Below the pieces are notes generated by a model. It did not search any database. It was not told the DNA's origin and worked only from the letters and a program-made list of their open reading frames with translations. Made by a program: the position numbers and the translations under genes. A DNA stretch of 32,202 nt from an uncultured Pseudomonadota bacterium (GTDB taxonomy: Bacteria > Pseudomonadota > Gammaproteobacteria > Enterobacterales > Succinivibrionaceae): NCBI GenBank assembly GCA_900317945.1, contig ONIT01000026.1:1-32202 (forward strand). The letters are read 5' to 3'. Every line of letters begins with the position of its first letter. The first letter of the stretch is position 1. Shown here piece by piece: positions 23,813 through 32,015 of this stretch.

Positions 23813-25255
23813 ATGAACGGATACCACGTCCCCGGGATGCGCCGGGTCAGGAGAATTCATTTTGTCGGCATTGGCGGCACCGGAATGTGCGGCATAGCCG
23901 AGGTGCTCGCGAATGAGGGCTACGAGGTGACTGGATCCGATCTCTCGGAGAACGCCGCCGTCGAGCACCTCCGCGAGGTGGGAGTGAAGATCTCCATCGG
24001 GCATAAGCCTGAGAACGTTACGGGCGCCAGCGTGGTCGTGGTCTCCTCCGCCATCAGGAAGAACAACCCTGAGTACGAAGAGGCGCAGAAGGAGCGCATC
24101 CCCGTCGTGAAGCGCGCCGAGATGCTCGCTGAGCTCATGCGCTTCCGCCACGGCATCGCGATAGCCGGCACCCACGGGAAGACCACGACCACCTCCCTTA
24201 TCGCGAGCATCTTCGCCATGGCGGGGCGCGATCCGACCTACGTCATCGGCGGGCGCCTCAACGCGCGGGGCTCCAACGCCCGTCTGGGCGAGGGCGACTT
24301 CCTCATCGCCGAGGCTGACGAGAGCGACGCCTCCTTCCTCCACCTGCAGCCGACCGTCGAGGTCGTAACCAACATCGACCGCGACCATATGGGCACCTAC
24401 CACGAGTCCTATGAGGAGCTGAAGGATGCCTTCGTCAACTTCATGCACAACCTGCCGTTCTACGGGCTTGCCGTAGTCTGCATCGACGATCCGGGCGTGA
24501 GGAGCGTCGTTCCCAGGATCGGGCGTCCGACAATCACCTACGGCACCTCCGATGACGCTGATGTAAGAGTAGTGGGCTTCGAGCCGGAGGGCGACCACTC
24601 GACGTTCCGCCTGGTGAGAAACGGCCTCGACTGGCTCAGCGTCACTCTGCCGCTCCCCGGGCTCCACATGGCAAGGAACGCCGCGGCCGCCGCGGCTGTC
24701 GCCTCTGACGCAGGGATTTCCGATGATGACATCACCGCGGCCCTTAAGTCCTTCGGCGGCGTCGGCAGGAGGTTCGAGCAGTACGGCGAGTTCACCCTCC
24801 ACGAGGGCGACGAGGGTACCGTGCGCCTCGTCGATGACTACGGGCACCACCCGAACGAGGTCCTCTCCACCATCAACGCGGTCCGCCAGGGCTGGCCGGA
24901 GAGGCGCCTCCTGATGATTTTCCAGCCGCACCGCTACTCGAGGACCCGCGACCTCTACGACGATTTCGTAAAGGTGCTCTCGACCGTTGACGCGCTCATC
25001 CTCATCGACATCTATCCGGCGGGAGAGGATCCCATTCAGGGCGTCGACAGCAGGAGCCTTGCCCGCTCAATAAGGCAGCGCGGCGCCGTCGAGCCGGTAT
25101 TCGCCGAGACCTGGCGCGAGGTTCCGGCGATCCTTGCCGACATGGTCCGTCCGGGCGACATCGTCCTCACGCAGGGCGCGGGCAACATCACGAACGTTGC
25201 CCATACGCTCTCGGATCTGAGGTTCGACCTCGGGAAGATGAAGGAATTCAGGTGA
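23813..25255 (+). CDS. murC: UDP-MurNAc:L-alanine ligase MurC
   Basis: First amino-acid ligase of the stem peptide. N-terminal nucleotide fold [22 protein letters not shown] loop [12 protein letters not shown] (Lys123), [27 protein letters not shown], and the C-terminal [10 protein letters not shown] and FQPHRYSRT blocks. The 480-aa length is normal. ATG 23813 has GGAG (23803-23806) 6 bases upstream. In E. coli ddlB follows murC; here ftsQ follows directly, 10-16 bases on. Confidence 0.98.
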   Translation: MNGYHVPGMRRVRRIHFVGIGGTGMCGIAEVLANEGYEVTGSDLSENAAVEHLREVGVKISIGHKPENVTGASVVVVSSAIRKNNPEYEEAQKERIPVVKRAEMLAELMRFRHGIAIAGTHGKTTTTSLIASIFAMAGRDPTYVIGGRLNARGSNARLGEGDFLIAEADESDASFLHLQPTVEVVTNIDRDHMGTYHESYEELKDAFVNFMHNLPFYGLAVVCIDDPGVRSVVPRIGRPTITYGTSDDADVRVVGFEPEGDHSTFRLVRNGLDWLSVTLPLPGLHMARNAAAAAAVASDAGISDDDITAALKSFGGVGRRFEQYGEFTLHEGDEGTVRLVDDYGHHPNEVLSTINAVRQGWPERRLLMIFQPHRYSRTRDLYDDFVKVLSTVDALILIDIYPAGEDPIQGVDSRSLARSIRQRGAVEPVFAETWREVPAILADMVRPGDIVLTQGAGNITNVAHTLSDLRFDLGKMKEFR

Positions 25256-25265
25256 GGGCTCTCCC

Positions 25266-26402
25266 TTGTGCATGAGACAGTTCCTGGATGGCGCGGCTGC
25301 GCGCGGGGCCGGAAGGCTCCGCGGAGCCGTGCTTTTGGGCATGCTGAGAAGGGATCGGAGGCGTCCGCAGAGGAGCGGCCGCCCGCAGAGGCAGGGGCCT
25401 GCCTGCGTAAGGCGCGAGAGCGGGGACGGCGGCAGAAAGGGCGGCTTCTTCGGCTTTTTCAGCAGGAAGAAGAAGCCACGCCACTGGTATGACGGCACCG
25501 GCTGGGAGCAGAAGTTCGGGGATTCGTCAAAGGCCGCGGACACCGGCTCTGGAAGCACCGGAGCGGATTCCGCCTCACAGGGCTCAGCGGGCGCCGGGGA
25601 GGGCATGGGATCTCCCGAGACAGAGGAGCTTGAGCGCCTCAGGAGGGAGAGGCTCCTCTCCAACGTCTACTGGTGCTTCGGCCTTGCCTTCTTCCTCGCT
25701 GTTGTCGCGGGGTTCGCCGTGCTCCTCTATGAGTGCAAGGCCTACCTCTACGACAGCGATGACGTCCCGGTCGACCGCCTAATCGTAACTGGCGGCGGCG
25801 ATGTGGTCGATGAGTACGATGTGCTGCATGTGCTCAAGGGCTCGGGGGAGATCAACTCGTTCTTCGGGCTCGATGTCGACGACATCAGGAAGGAGATTGA
25901 GACCATCCCCTGGGTGAGGACGGTTACGGTGAGGAAGCGCTGGCCGTCGGCGCTCTTCGTGAGCGTCACGATAAAGGATGCCGACGCGTTCTGGAACAGC
26001 TACGGGATCTACTCGAAGCGCGACGGAATCTTCTCGGCGCCCTTTGACCGGGAGAAGTCGGATCTCGTCTATCTCCGGGGCCCCGAGGAGATGGCCGACG
26101 AGATGTGGGACAGGTACCAGAAGCTCGACAGCTACCTGCAGAGGTTCGGCCTTGAGATCGGGGAGGTTGACGTCTCGCAGGTGCACTCCTGGAAGCTGGT
26201 GCTGAAGAATGGGCAGTCCTTAATCCTGGGGCGCAGCACGGACAGGTTTGAAGACAGGCTGAACAGGTTCCAGGCGGTCTACCGCCGCGTGAGGAACCGG
26301 TCGCAGGCGTCGTATTTTGATCTTCGCTACGATACCGGTGTGGCGATAGGCTGGAAGGAAGATGAGCCGGAGGAGAACAGCAATGACAAAGGAAGAGATT
26401 AA
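25266..26402 (+). CDS. ftsQ: Cell division protein FtsQ with long N-terminal tail
   Basis: Bitopic divisome protein that binds FtsL-FtsB. One membrane helix lies at about 133-155, followed by a periplasmic POTRA domain (VPVDRLIVTGG... IRKEIETIPWVRTVTVRKRWPSALFVSVTIKD) and the FtsQ beta domain (WKLVLKNGQSLILGR). Residues 1-128 form an extra cytoplasmic tail: first very Arg-rich (MLRRDRRRPQRSGRPQRQG), then GGFFGFFSRKKKPRHWYDG, then a Ser/Gly/Ala stretch. E. coli FtsQ has about 25 residues there. The start is uncertain: TTG 25266 has GAGGG at ideal spacing; ATG 25272, two codons on, is the alternative. ftsA begins inside its last 20 bases. Confidence 0.9.
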   Translation: MCMRQFLDGAAARGAGRLRGAVLLGMLRRDRRRPQRSGRPQRQGPACVRRESGDGGRKGGFFGFFSRKKKPRHWYDGTGWEQKFGDSSKAADTGSGSTGADSASQGSAGAGEGMGSPETEELERLRRERLLSNVYWCFGLAFFLAVVAGFAVLLYECKAYLYDSDDVPVDRLIVTGGGDVVDEYDVLHVLKGSGEINSFFGLDVDDIRKEIETIPWVRTVTVRKRWPSALFVSVTIKDADAFWNSYGIYSKRDGIFSAPFDREKSDLVYLRGPEEMADEMWDRYQKLDSYLQRFGLEIGEVDVSQVHSWKLVLKNGQSLILGRSTDRFEDRLNRFQAVYRRVRNRSQASYFDLRYDTGVAIGWKEDEPEENSNDKGRD

Positions 26403-27654
26403 GCCTGACGCAGTGGTGGCCCTTGACATAGGCACCTCAAAGGTCAAGGCTGTCATCGCGGCGGTGATGGCCGACGGCGAGTTCCAGATCCTGGGCTACG
26501 GCGTCAGCGAGTGCCAGGGCATGAAGCTGGGCTACGTCAGCGACATCAACCTGCTCATCAAGTCAATCACCCGGGCGGTGAACAAGGCGGAGGTGAGCTC
26601 GGATCTGCAGATCCGCTTCGCAACGGTGAGCGTCTCCGGCGATCACATCGGCTTCATCAACGAGAAGGGCATGGTCGCGATAAGCGACGGCGTCGTCTCG
26701 GAGTATGACATCCAGGACGCGACCCAGACCGCCCGCAACATCAAGATGAAGGACTCCACCACGCTCCTCCACGCCATACAGCAGGAGTTCATCATCGATG
26801 ACCAGACCGGCATCAAGAACCCGCTCGGGCAGCAGGGGCACAGGATGGAGGTCAAGGTCCATCTCATCACGGCCCACACCGAGAAGATCAACAACCTGCA
26901 GAGCTGCGTCGAGCGCGTCGGCAATATCGCGGTTGACCGCCTGGTGTTCTCCGGGCTCGCCTCCGCCGAGGCGGTGCTCTCCGACTCCGAGAAGGAGATG
27001 GGCGCGCTCGTCGTCGACATCGGCGCCGGCACCATGGACTGCGTCATCTACCAGCACGGCGCGCCCTGGGCAAGTTTCGTCATCCCGAACGCGGGCAACT
27101 ACGTAACGTCTGACATCTGCAGCGCCTTCCACACCCCGATTGAGTCCGCGGAGAAGTGCAAGATTGACTGCGGCTCGGCGGATCCCGACTCGGTGAGCAA
27201 GGATCCCTTCGTCTCCGTCGACATCGTCGGGACCAACGAGCGCACCCAGGTGAAGGTTCAGGTCCTCGCCACCGTCATCGCCTACCGCTACCGCGACATG
27301 TTCGAGATGCTGAGCGCCAAGGTCGAGGAGTTCAGGACGAAGCTCCTCACGCAGCACATGCACCTCGATCTTGGCGCCGGCGTCGTCCTCACTGGAGGCG
27401 CCTCCAGAATCAACGGCATCAAGGCCGCCATCCGGCCGTACTTCGACTGCCCGGTGAGAATCGGCCGGCCGAACCTCGCGAAGGGCATGACCGACGACAT
27501 CAACGTGCCGGACTTCGCGACCGCCGTGGGGCTCCTCAAGTTCGCCGCGGACCAGGTCAAGTACGAGAACGACTCGAGGGACTACCCGGGCTCCTCCGGG
27601 CAGGGCCTCATGAGAAGGGCGCTCGGGTGGCTCAAGAACATGTTCTACGACTGA
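26383..27654 (+). CDS. ftsA: Cell division protein FtsA
   Basis: Actin-like ATPase that anchors FtsZ to the membrane and links it to later divisome proteins. ATP-binding fold with LDIGTSKVKAVIA near the N-terminus, a 1C domain (about 90-170), VVDIGAGTMDCVIY, and VVLTGGASRINGI. The C-terminal MRRALGWLKNMFYD is the amphipathic membrane-targeting helix. The 423-aa length matches E. coli. The start at 26383 has AGGAG 7 bases upstream and aligns with the family; the in-frame ATG at 26362 lies deeper in ftsQ. Confidence 0.96.
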   Translation: MTKEEIKPDAVVALDIGTSKVKAVIAAVMADGEFQILGYGVSECQGMKLGYVSDINLLIKSITRAVNKAEVSSDLQIRFATVSVSGDHIGFINEKGMVAISDGVVSEYDIQDATQTARNIKMKDSTTLLHAIQQEFIIDDQTGIKNPLGQQGHRMEVKVHLITAHTEKINNLQSCVERVGNIAVDRLVFSGLASAEAVLSDSEKEMGALVVDIGAGTMDCVIYQHGAPWASFVIPNAGNYVTSDICSAFHTPIESAEKCKIDCGSADPDSVSKDPFVSVDIVGTNERTQVKVQVLATVIAYRYRDMFEMLSAKVEEFRTKLLTQHMHLDLGAGVVLTGGASRINGIKAAIRPYFDCPVRIGRPNLAKGMTDDINVPDFATAVGLLKFAADQVKYENDSRDYPGSSGQGLMRRALGWLKNMFYD

Positions 27655-27667
27655 GAAATTCAAGGAG

Positions 27668-27687
27668 GGCGGCTGCCGGAGGCCGCC
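27668..27687 (+). repeat. GC-rich hairpin after ftsA
   Basis: GGCGGC/GCCGCC with an 8-base loop, starting 14 bases after the ftsA stop. Only a short GCTTTC follows, so termination would be weak. It overlaps an orphan AAGGAGG with no start codon behind it. Confidence 0.4.
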
Positions 27688-27772
27688 GCTTTCCCGGAGC
27701 GCCGGCTGTACAATTTCAGCCAGTGTGTGAGTGAGCTCGCGAAAAATTCGTGTAAATATTCCGCTCTCACCG

Positions 27773-27783
27773 TATAATATAAT
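27773..27783 (+). promoter_or_regulatory. Possible ftsZ-proximal promoter (-10 only)
   Basis: Two overlapping TATAAT boxes (27773-27778 and 27778-27783) lie about 70 bases before the ftsZ ATG in an AT-rich patch. No good -35 is present at 16-18 bases. The 194-base ftsA-ftsZ gap makes a separate ftsZ promoter plausible. Confidence 0.4.
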
Positions 27784-27848
27784 GCAAAGTGTTTTTCATG
27801 AGTTTTGCCGGATCGGGGGATTTGTCCCCGGTCAGATTGGAGAAGGGT

Positions 27849-29147
27849 ATGGCAGATTTCAGTTTCGTGGATATCAAGAGTGCTGACGCAGAGGCTCCGA
27901 AGACGGAAGCCGCGGCGGACAAGTCAGCAGATTCCTCAGCCGCTACCGCCAGCAATGGTAATTTCAAGCTTAACATCAAGGTTATCGGTGTAGGCGGCGG
28001 CGGTGAGAACTCCGTTGATTACATGATGTCCCACGAAGTTGAGGGCGTTGAGTTCATCGTTGCCAATACTGACGCGCAGGTTCTCGAGAGATCAAAGGTC
28101 GGGAAGAAGATCCAGCTCGGCCGCAACCTGACCGGCGGCCTCGGCGCCGGCGGCAACCCTGACATCGGCAAGCAGGCTGCCGAGGAGGACACCAAGGCAA
28201 TCGAGGACGCCATCGGCGATGCCAACATGCTCTTCATCGCCGCAGGCATGGGCGGCGGCACCGGCACCGGCGCTGCTCCGATCATCGCCAACCTCGCGAG
28301 GAAGAAGGGCATCCTCACCGTCGGCATCGTAACGAAGCCTTTCTCCTTCGAGGGCAAGAAGCGCATGAACTATGCCGTAGACGGCATCGCCAAGCTCTCC
28401 AAGGAGGTTGACTCCCTCATCACCATCCCTAACGAGAAGCTGAGCAAGGCCCTCGGCCGCACCATCAGCATCGTCAACGCCTTTGACGCAGCCAATGAGA
28501 TCCTCTACAAGAGCGTCAAGGCCATCTCCGACCTCGTTACCCGTCCCGGACAGATCAACATCGACTTCCAGGATGTAACCATGGTCATGAAGAACGCCGG
28601 CACCGCGCTCATCGGCGTTGCCGAGGCCAAGGGCGAGGACAGGGCAGAGAAGGCAGCCAAGGAGGCCATCGCCTCCCCGCTCCTCGAGACCGTCGATCTC
28701 AACGGTGCCCGCGGCATCATCGTCAACGTTGCCGGCAACTCTGACATCGGCCTTGCCGAGTACCAGACCGTCTCCGAGAGGATCCAGAGCTTCGCCGCTG
28801 ACAACGCCAACATCAAGGTCGGCGTCACCATCGATGACACCCTCGAGGATGACGTTGTCCGCGTTACCGCCATCGTTACCGGCATCGGCCAGTGCGATGT
28901 CATCACCAAGCTCCCCGAGAGCGGCCGTCCGGCAGCGCAGCCCCAGCAGAATGACTTCGGCGGCATCAAGGCAGCTCCCGCAGCAGGCCTCGGCGGCTCA
29001 GGCGTTGAGATTCCTGCCTATGTCAGGAACTCCCAGTCAGGCAACACTGTCCTCAAGGCTGAGTCCGGCGCAGAGCCAGAGGTCGGCTTCAAGCTCGACA
29101 GGGACAACATCGCGACTCCTGCCTTCCTCCGCCACCAGTCTGACTGA
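27849..29147 (+). CDS. ftsZ: Cell division GTPase FtsZ
   Basis: Tubulin homologue that forms the Z ring. NIKVIGVGGGGENSVDYM opens the GTPase domain, the tubulin signature GGGTGTGAAP lies at about 135-144, and FGRGlike synergy residues lie in the T7 region (about NIDFQDVTMVMKNAG). The C-terminal peptide NIATPAFLRHQSD is the conserved FtsA/ZipA-binding tail. The 432-aa length includes an N-terminal extension of about 30 residues before the fold. The start at 27849 has GGAG 6 bases upstream; ATG 27798 would add 17 residues. It is the last gene of the cluster: a double hairpin terminator follows, and lpxC is not there. Confidence 0.97.
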   Translation: MADFSFVDIKSADAEAPKTEAAADKSADSSAATASNGNFKLNIKVIGVGGGGENSVDYMMSHEVEGVEFIVANTDAQVLERSKVGKKIQLGRNLTGGLGAGGNPDIGKQAAEEDTKAIEDAIGDANMLFIAAGMGGGTGTGAAPIIANLARKKGILTVGIVTKPFSFEGKKRMNYAVDGIAKLSKEVDSLITIPNEKLSKALGRTISIVNAFDAANEILYKSVKAISDLVTRPGQINIDFQDVTMVMKNAGTALIGVAEAKGEDRAEKAAKEAIASPLLETVDLNGARGIIVNVAGNSDIGLAEYQTVSERIQSFAADNANIKVGVTIDDTLEDDVVRVTAIVTGIGQCDVITKLPESGRPAAQPQQNDFGGIKAAPAAGLGGSGVEIPAYVRNSQSGNTVLKAESGAEPEVGFKLDRDNIATPAFLRHQSD

Positions 29148-29169
29148 TCTGGCAGGGACAGGAATCACC

Positions 29170-29220
29170 GGGGGAGCAGTCCCCCCCCATTTTGAAGAAG
29201 GCGGAGAATTCCGCCTTTTT
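29170..29220 (+). terminator. Tandem terminator after ftsZ
   Basis: Two stems in series: GGGGGA-GCAG-TCCCCC (29170-29185), then AAGGCGGA-GAAT-TCCGCCTT (29198-29217) with an 8-bp perfect stem running into TTTTTCTGTTT. The second is a classic intrinsic terminator and marks the end of the dcw cluster. Confidence 0.88.
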
Positions 29221-29261
29221 CTGTTTAAGGCCTTCGCGGCCCAGGATTTACGGGAGGGAAA

Positions 29262-29924
29262 ATGCCAGAGTGGAGCGATGTCCTGAAGGACGCCAAGAAG
29301 TCCCCGGCGTTCATCAACGCCATGCGCGTTGCCGAGATGGAAAGGTCGAACGGGCTTGATGTCTATCCGCCGAAGGAGAAGGTGTTCAATGCCTTCCGTC
29401 TCACGCCGCTTGACTCCATCAGGTGCGTAATCATCGGGCAGGATCCCTACCATGAGCCCGGGCAGGCTGAGGGGCTCGCCTTCTCCGTCGCTGACGGCGT
29501 GCAGCAGCCGCCCTCGCTCAGGAACATCTTCACCGAGATAAAGAACGAGTATCCTGACTTCGTCATCCCGGAGTCCGGGAGCCTCAGGAAGTGGTGCGCC
29601 GAGGGCGTGTTCCTCCTCAACGCCTCGCTTACCGTAAGGCGCGGCGAGGCTGACTCCCACAGGAATACCGGCTGGGCCGAGTTCACGGGTGAGGTTGTCC
29701 GGATCATAAGCCGGGAGGCCGCTCCCACGGTCTTCATGCTCTGGGGCAGGAACGCCATCTCGAAGCGCCCGCTCATCGACGAGAGCCGGCACCTGGTGCT
29801 GACCTCTGCCCATCCGAGCCCGCTCTCGGCGTACAGGGGATTTTTCGGGAACGGGCACTTCAGGAAGTGCAATGAGTTCCTGAAGGAGCACGGGCGTGGA
29901 GAGATCGACTGGAGCCTTGCCTGA
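29262..29924 (+). CDS. ung: Uracil-DNA glycosylase (family 1)
   Basis: Removes uracil from DNA to start base-excision repair. The catalytic water-activating motif GQDPYHEPGQAEGLAFS has Asp61, and the closing HPSPLSAYRGFFGNGHF provides the catalytic His and DNA-intercalation loop. LLNASLTVRRGEADSH and FMLWG complete the family pattern. The 220-aa length matches. GGGAGGG precedes the ATG. It sits directly after the ftsZ terminator, where lpxC stands in E. coli. Confidence 0.97.
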   Translation: MPEWSDVLKDAKKSPAFINAMRVAEMERSNGLDVYPPKEKVFNAFRLTPLDSIRCVIIGQDPYHEPGQAEGLAFSVADGVQQPPSLRNIFTEIKNEYPDFVIPESGSLRKWCAEGVFLLNASLTVRRGEADSHRNTGWAEFTGEVVRIISREAAPTVFMLWGRNAISKRPLIDESRHLVLTSAHPSPLSAYRGFFGNGHFRKCNEFLKEHGRGEIDWSLA

Positions 29925-29937
29925 GGCAGCCGGAATT
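29925..29937 (+). repeat. 13-bp direct repeat, left copy
   Basis: GGCAGCCGGAATT begins immediately after the ung stop codon and recurs at 30143-30155, just before the ATPase/nuclease start. The two copies bracket 205 bases that contain a gene remnant. Confidence 0.6.
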
Positions 29938-29974
29938 CTGCTCAAATCAGTGTCATGGGAGTCCTTGTCGCTGA

Positions 29975-30121
29975 AGTTTCGTAATCAATGGCAGTTTCTC
30001 CTCCAGAAAAGTCCTGCAGTACCTGGGCATAGACAGCCGTACAGCCTCACCTGTGAAGTCAGCGAAGGATTTCCTGCTGATGATTGGTTTTCAGGAATGG
30101 TATTATCATCGTATTGCGTAG
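29975..30121 (+). pseudogene. Gene remnant (about 48 codons, C-terminal end)
   Basis: An open stretch without a start codon, ending in TAG at 30119-30121. It reads like a protein C-terminus (SSRKVLQYLGIDS, then SAKDFLLMIGFQEWYYHRIA). I cannot name the family; a transposase or other mobile-gene relic fits the setting. It lies between the two 13-bp repeats. Confidence 0.35.
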
Positions 30122-30142
30122 TATGCTGATAAACTCAGAAGG

Positions 30143-30155
30143 GGCAGCCGGAATT
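30143..30155 (+). repeat. 13-bp direct repeat, right copy
   Basis: Second copy of GGCAGCCGGAATT; it abuts the ATG at 30156. Confidence 0.6.
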
Positions 30156-31769
30156 ATGAAAGACATCGCACAGACTCAGAGCTTCAAAGATTTCAGCATT
30201 TACAATTACATCTACATCGACAAGACAGAGCAGATCTACAACCTGCTGAAGACCCGCAGGGTATTTATCTCACGACCACGCCGGTTCGGCAAGTCACTGA
30301 TGCTCGATACCATCGGCACGCTGTTTGCTGAAGGCGTAGATCCCTATTTCAAAGATACCTGGATCCATGACAGGTGGACTGACAGAAAGTATCCGGTACT
30401 CCGGCTGAATTTCCTTGATTATCTCGGGGATTTTGACGAGTTCCGCAAGCTCCTCTTCAAGGATATAGCGTTTTTTGCCGGCAAGCTCGGCCTCCCGGAG
30501 GCGATTGCCGGAGACTCAGAGCCGCATGAGGCGATCCTTGATTTGCTGAGGGCTCTTGATGACCGCAATGAGAGCATTGTTGTCCTTATAGATGAATATG
30601 ATGCAGAGCTTACTGCAAGCATAAATGCTCCGGAGCTTTATGAGCGGTTCCGGGTGGCCATAAGGGCGCTCTACGGGGCCATGAAGGGCAAGCGGTGCAT
30701 CAGGTTCCTCTGCGTTACCGGCGTTACGAGGCTGAAGGACGTTTCCATTTTCTCGGTCGGCTCTGATATTAAGGATTTGAGTTATCACAGCCCCGTCTCA
30801 GCTATCACCGGCTTCGACAGGGATGAAATCAGGAAGTACTATGCTGATTATATAAACTTTGCGGTGTCTCTCGAAAAAGGGATTCCTCAGAGCGGAGTTT
30901 CAGAAGAGCAGAGGGAGGAACTCCTTGAAAGGCTTGCCGCGGAGTATGACGGCTACAGCTTCGATGATGAATACCAGCACAGGGTATTCTCCACCTGGTC
31001 AGTGAACAGCTTCTTCCACGAGGCCGCCTTAAGAGGAAAAGTGATATTCGGCGACTACTGGTATGACAATGGCGGCATTCCCTCAATCCTCGCAAAGTAC
31101 CTTGAGAAACACAGCATAAGCCCTTTGAAATACTCTGAGGACATCGATGTACGCATTAGCGACTTTTGGAATCCTACATCCCTTCTTAATATGAAGCAGG
31201 AGGTTCTGATGTGCCAGACCGGATACCTCACTTTGCATTCCAGAATTCCGAATGGCAATTCTGTACGTCTCGGAGTGCCGAACAGGGAGGTGAGACGCTC
31301 ACTTGAAAAGGCTCTGTCATTATTGATTTTTCCATCGGCGGATTTTGCCGCTGACAAGAACGAGGAGTTTTTCTCTGGCGCATCTGCAGAGGAAATCGTT
31401 GCTCTGCTCAACAGTCTCATGAACACGATAAGTTATGAGAATTATCAGAAAATCAATGAAAAGACCGTTCAGGGACTGATTCATGCCTTCATGATCGGCG
31501 CCGGGCAGCCTGTCAGGACAGATGTGCAGAGTGCAGCAGGCAGGAGCGATATTGTCCTCGATTACAGGAAAAGGCGGCTGGTGCTTGAGCTCAAATACGC
31601 AGGGACTGAAAAGGAATGCCAGGAGAAGCTGAAGGAGGCTGCGGAGCAGATCAGGGAAAGGAGATACGGAGATCTGCTGCCCGCGAAGGATGAGGTCCTG
31701 CAGCTTGCGCTGGTCTTCTGCGGAGAGGAGGGCGTCAGGCAGTTCACTCATTTTGAGACGGTGGAGTGA
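30156..31769 (+). CDS. AAA-ATPase-like / PD-(D/E)XK nuclease family protein (DUF1703)
   Basis: A 537-aa protein of the two-domain family with an N-terminal AAA-ATPase-like domain (PF09820 type) and a C-terminal PD-(D/E)XK nuclease domain (PF08011/DUF1703 type). The start region FKDFSIYNYIYIDKTEQIYNLL is followed by the P-loop RPRRFGKSL (40-48), then VVLIDEYDAEL as Walker B (about 145) and FLCVTGVTRLKDVSIFS. The nuclease motif is intact at about 462-480 (GRSDIVLDY, then LVLELKYAG). The biological role is unproven; these genes occur in many paralogues in gut anaerobes and behave as mobile or defence-related genes. ATG 30156 matches the family start; AGAAGGGG lies 12 bases upstream. ATG 30123 is the alternative. 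Confidence 0.88.
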   Translation: MKDIAQTQSFKDFSIYNYIYIDKTEQIYNLLKTRRVFISRPRRFGKSLMLDTIGTLFAEGVDPYFKDTWIHDRWTDRKYPVLRLNFLDYLGDFDEFRKLLFKDIAFFAGKLGLPEAIAGDSEPHEAILDLLRALDDRNESIVVLIDEYDAELTASINAPELYERFRVAIRALYGAMKGKRCIRFLCVTGVTRLKDVSIFSVGSDIKDLSYHSPVSAITGFDRDEIRKYYADYINFAVSLEKGIPQSGVSEEQREELLERLAAEYDGYSFDDEYQHRVFSTWSVNSFFHEAALRGKVIFGDYWYDNGGIPSILAKYLEKHSISPLKYSEDIDVRISDFWNPTSLLNMKQEVLMCQTGYLTLHSRIPNGNSVRLGVPNREVRRSLEKALSLLIFPSADFAADKNEEFFSGASAEEIVALLNSLMNTISYENYQKINEKTVQGLIHAFMIGAGQPVRTDVQSAAGRSDIVLDYRKRRLVLELKYAGTEKECQEKLKEAAEQIRERRYGDLLPAKDEVLQLALVFCGEEGVRQFTHFETVE

Positions 31770-32015
31770 GCAAAGGAAGCGGTGAGCCGGTTTCTCGGAA
31801 TCAGCGCACCGCATGAAAGCCCCGGCTTAGCAGCAGAAGGCGGGAATTGAGGCGCCTTCAGGGATCCCCGGCCGCCCCGGCCGGTATGGCAAAAACCTGA
31901 ACGTCCGCAAAGTTCCGGAGCTTCCGGAAGTTTTACAGTTTTGTACCGGAAACGATGCTTCTGCTTTTCCGGCAGAATCCGCATTCCGTGATCCACGTCA
32001 TGTTCCTCCCAGGGC
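31770..32015. other. Gap with two hairpins, no gene seen
   Basis: GAAGGCG (31836-31842) pairs with CGCCTTC (31853-31859), and CCGGCCG-CCC-CGGCCGG forms a perfect hairpin at 31868-31884. Neither has a T run. The stretch separates the convergent ATPase/nuclease gene and transposase fragment, so an insertion-sequence end may lie here; I could not identify its terminal repeat. Confidence 0.4.

Noticed and set aside
23303..24931. 542-codon open frame on the minus strand across murG/murC
   Set aside because: It is antisense to two clearly conserved Mur genes; long shadow frames are expected with this GC-rich third-position bias, and its product has no recognisable motif.
27662..27668. AAGGAGG after ftsA as a ribosome site
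   Set aside because: No start codon follows at usable distance; the sequence falls in a hairpin.
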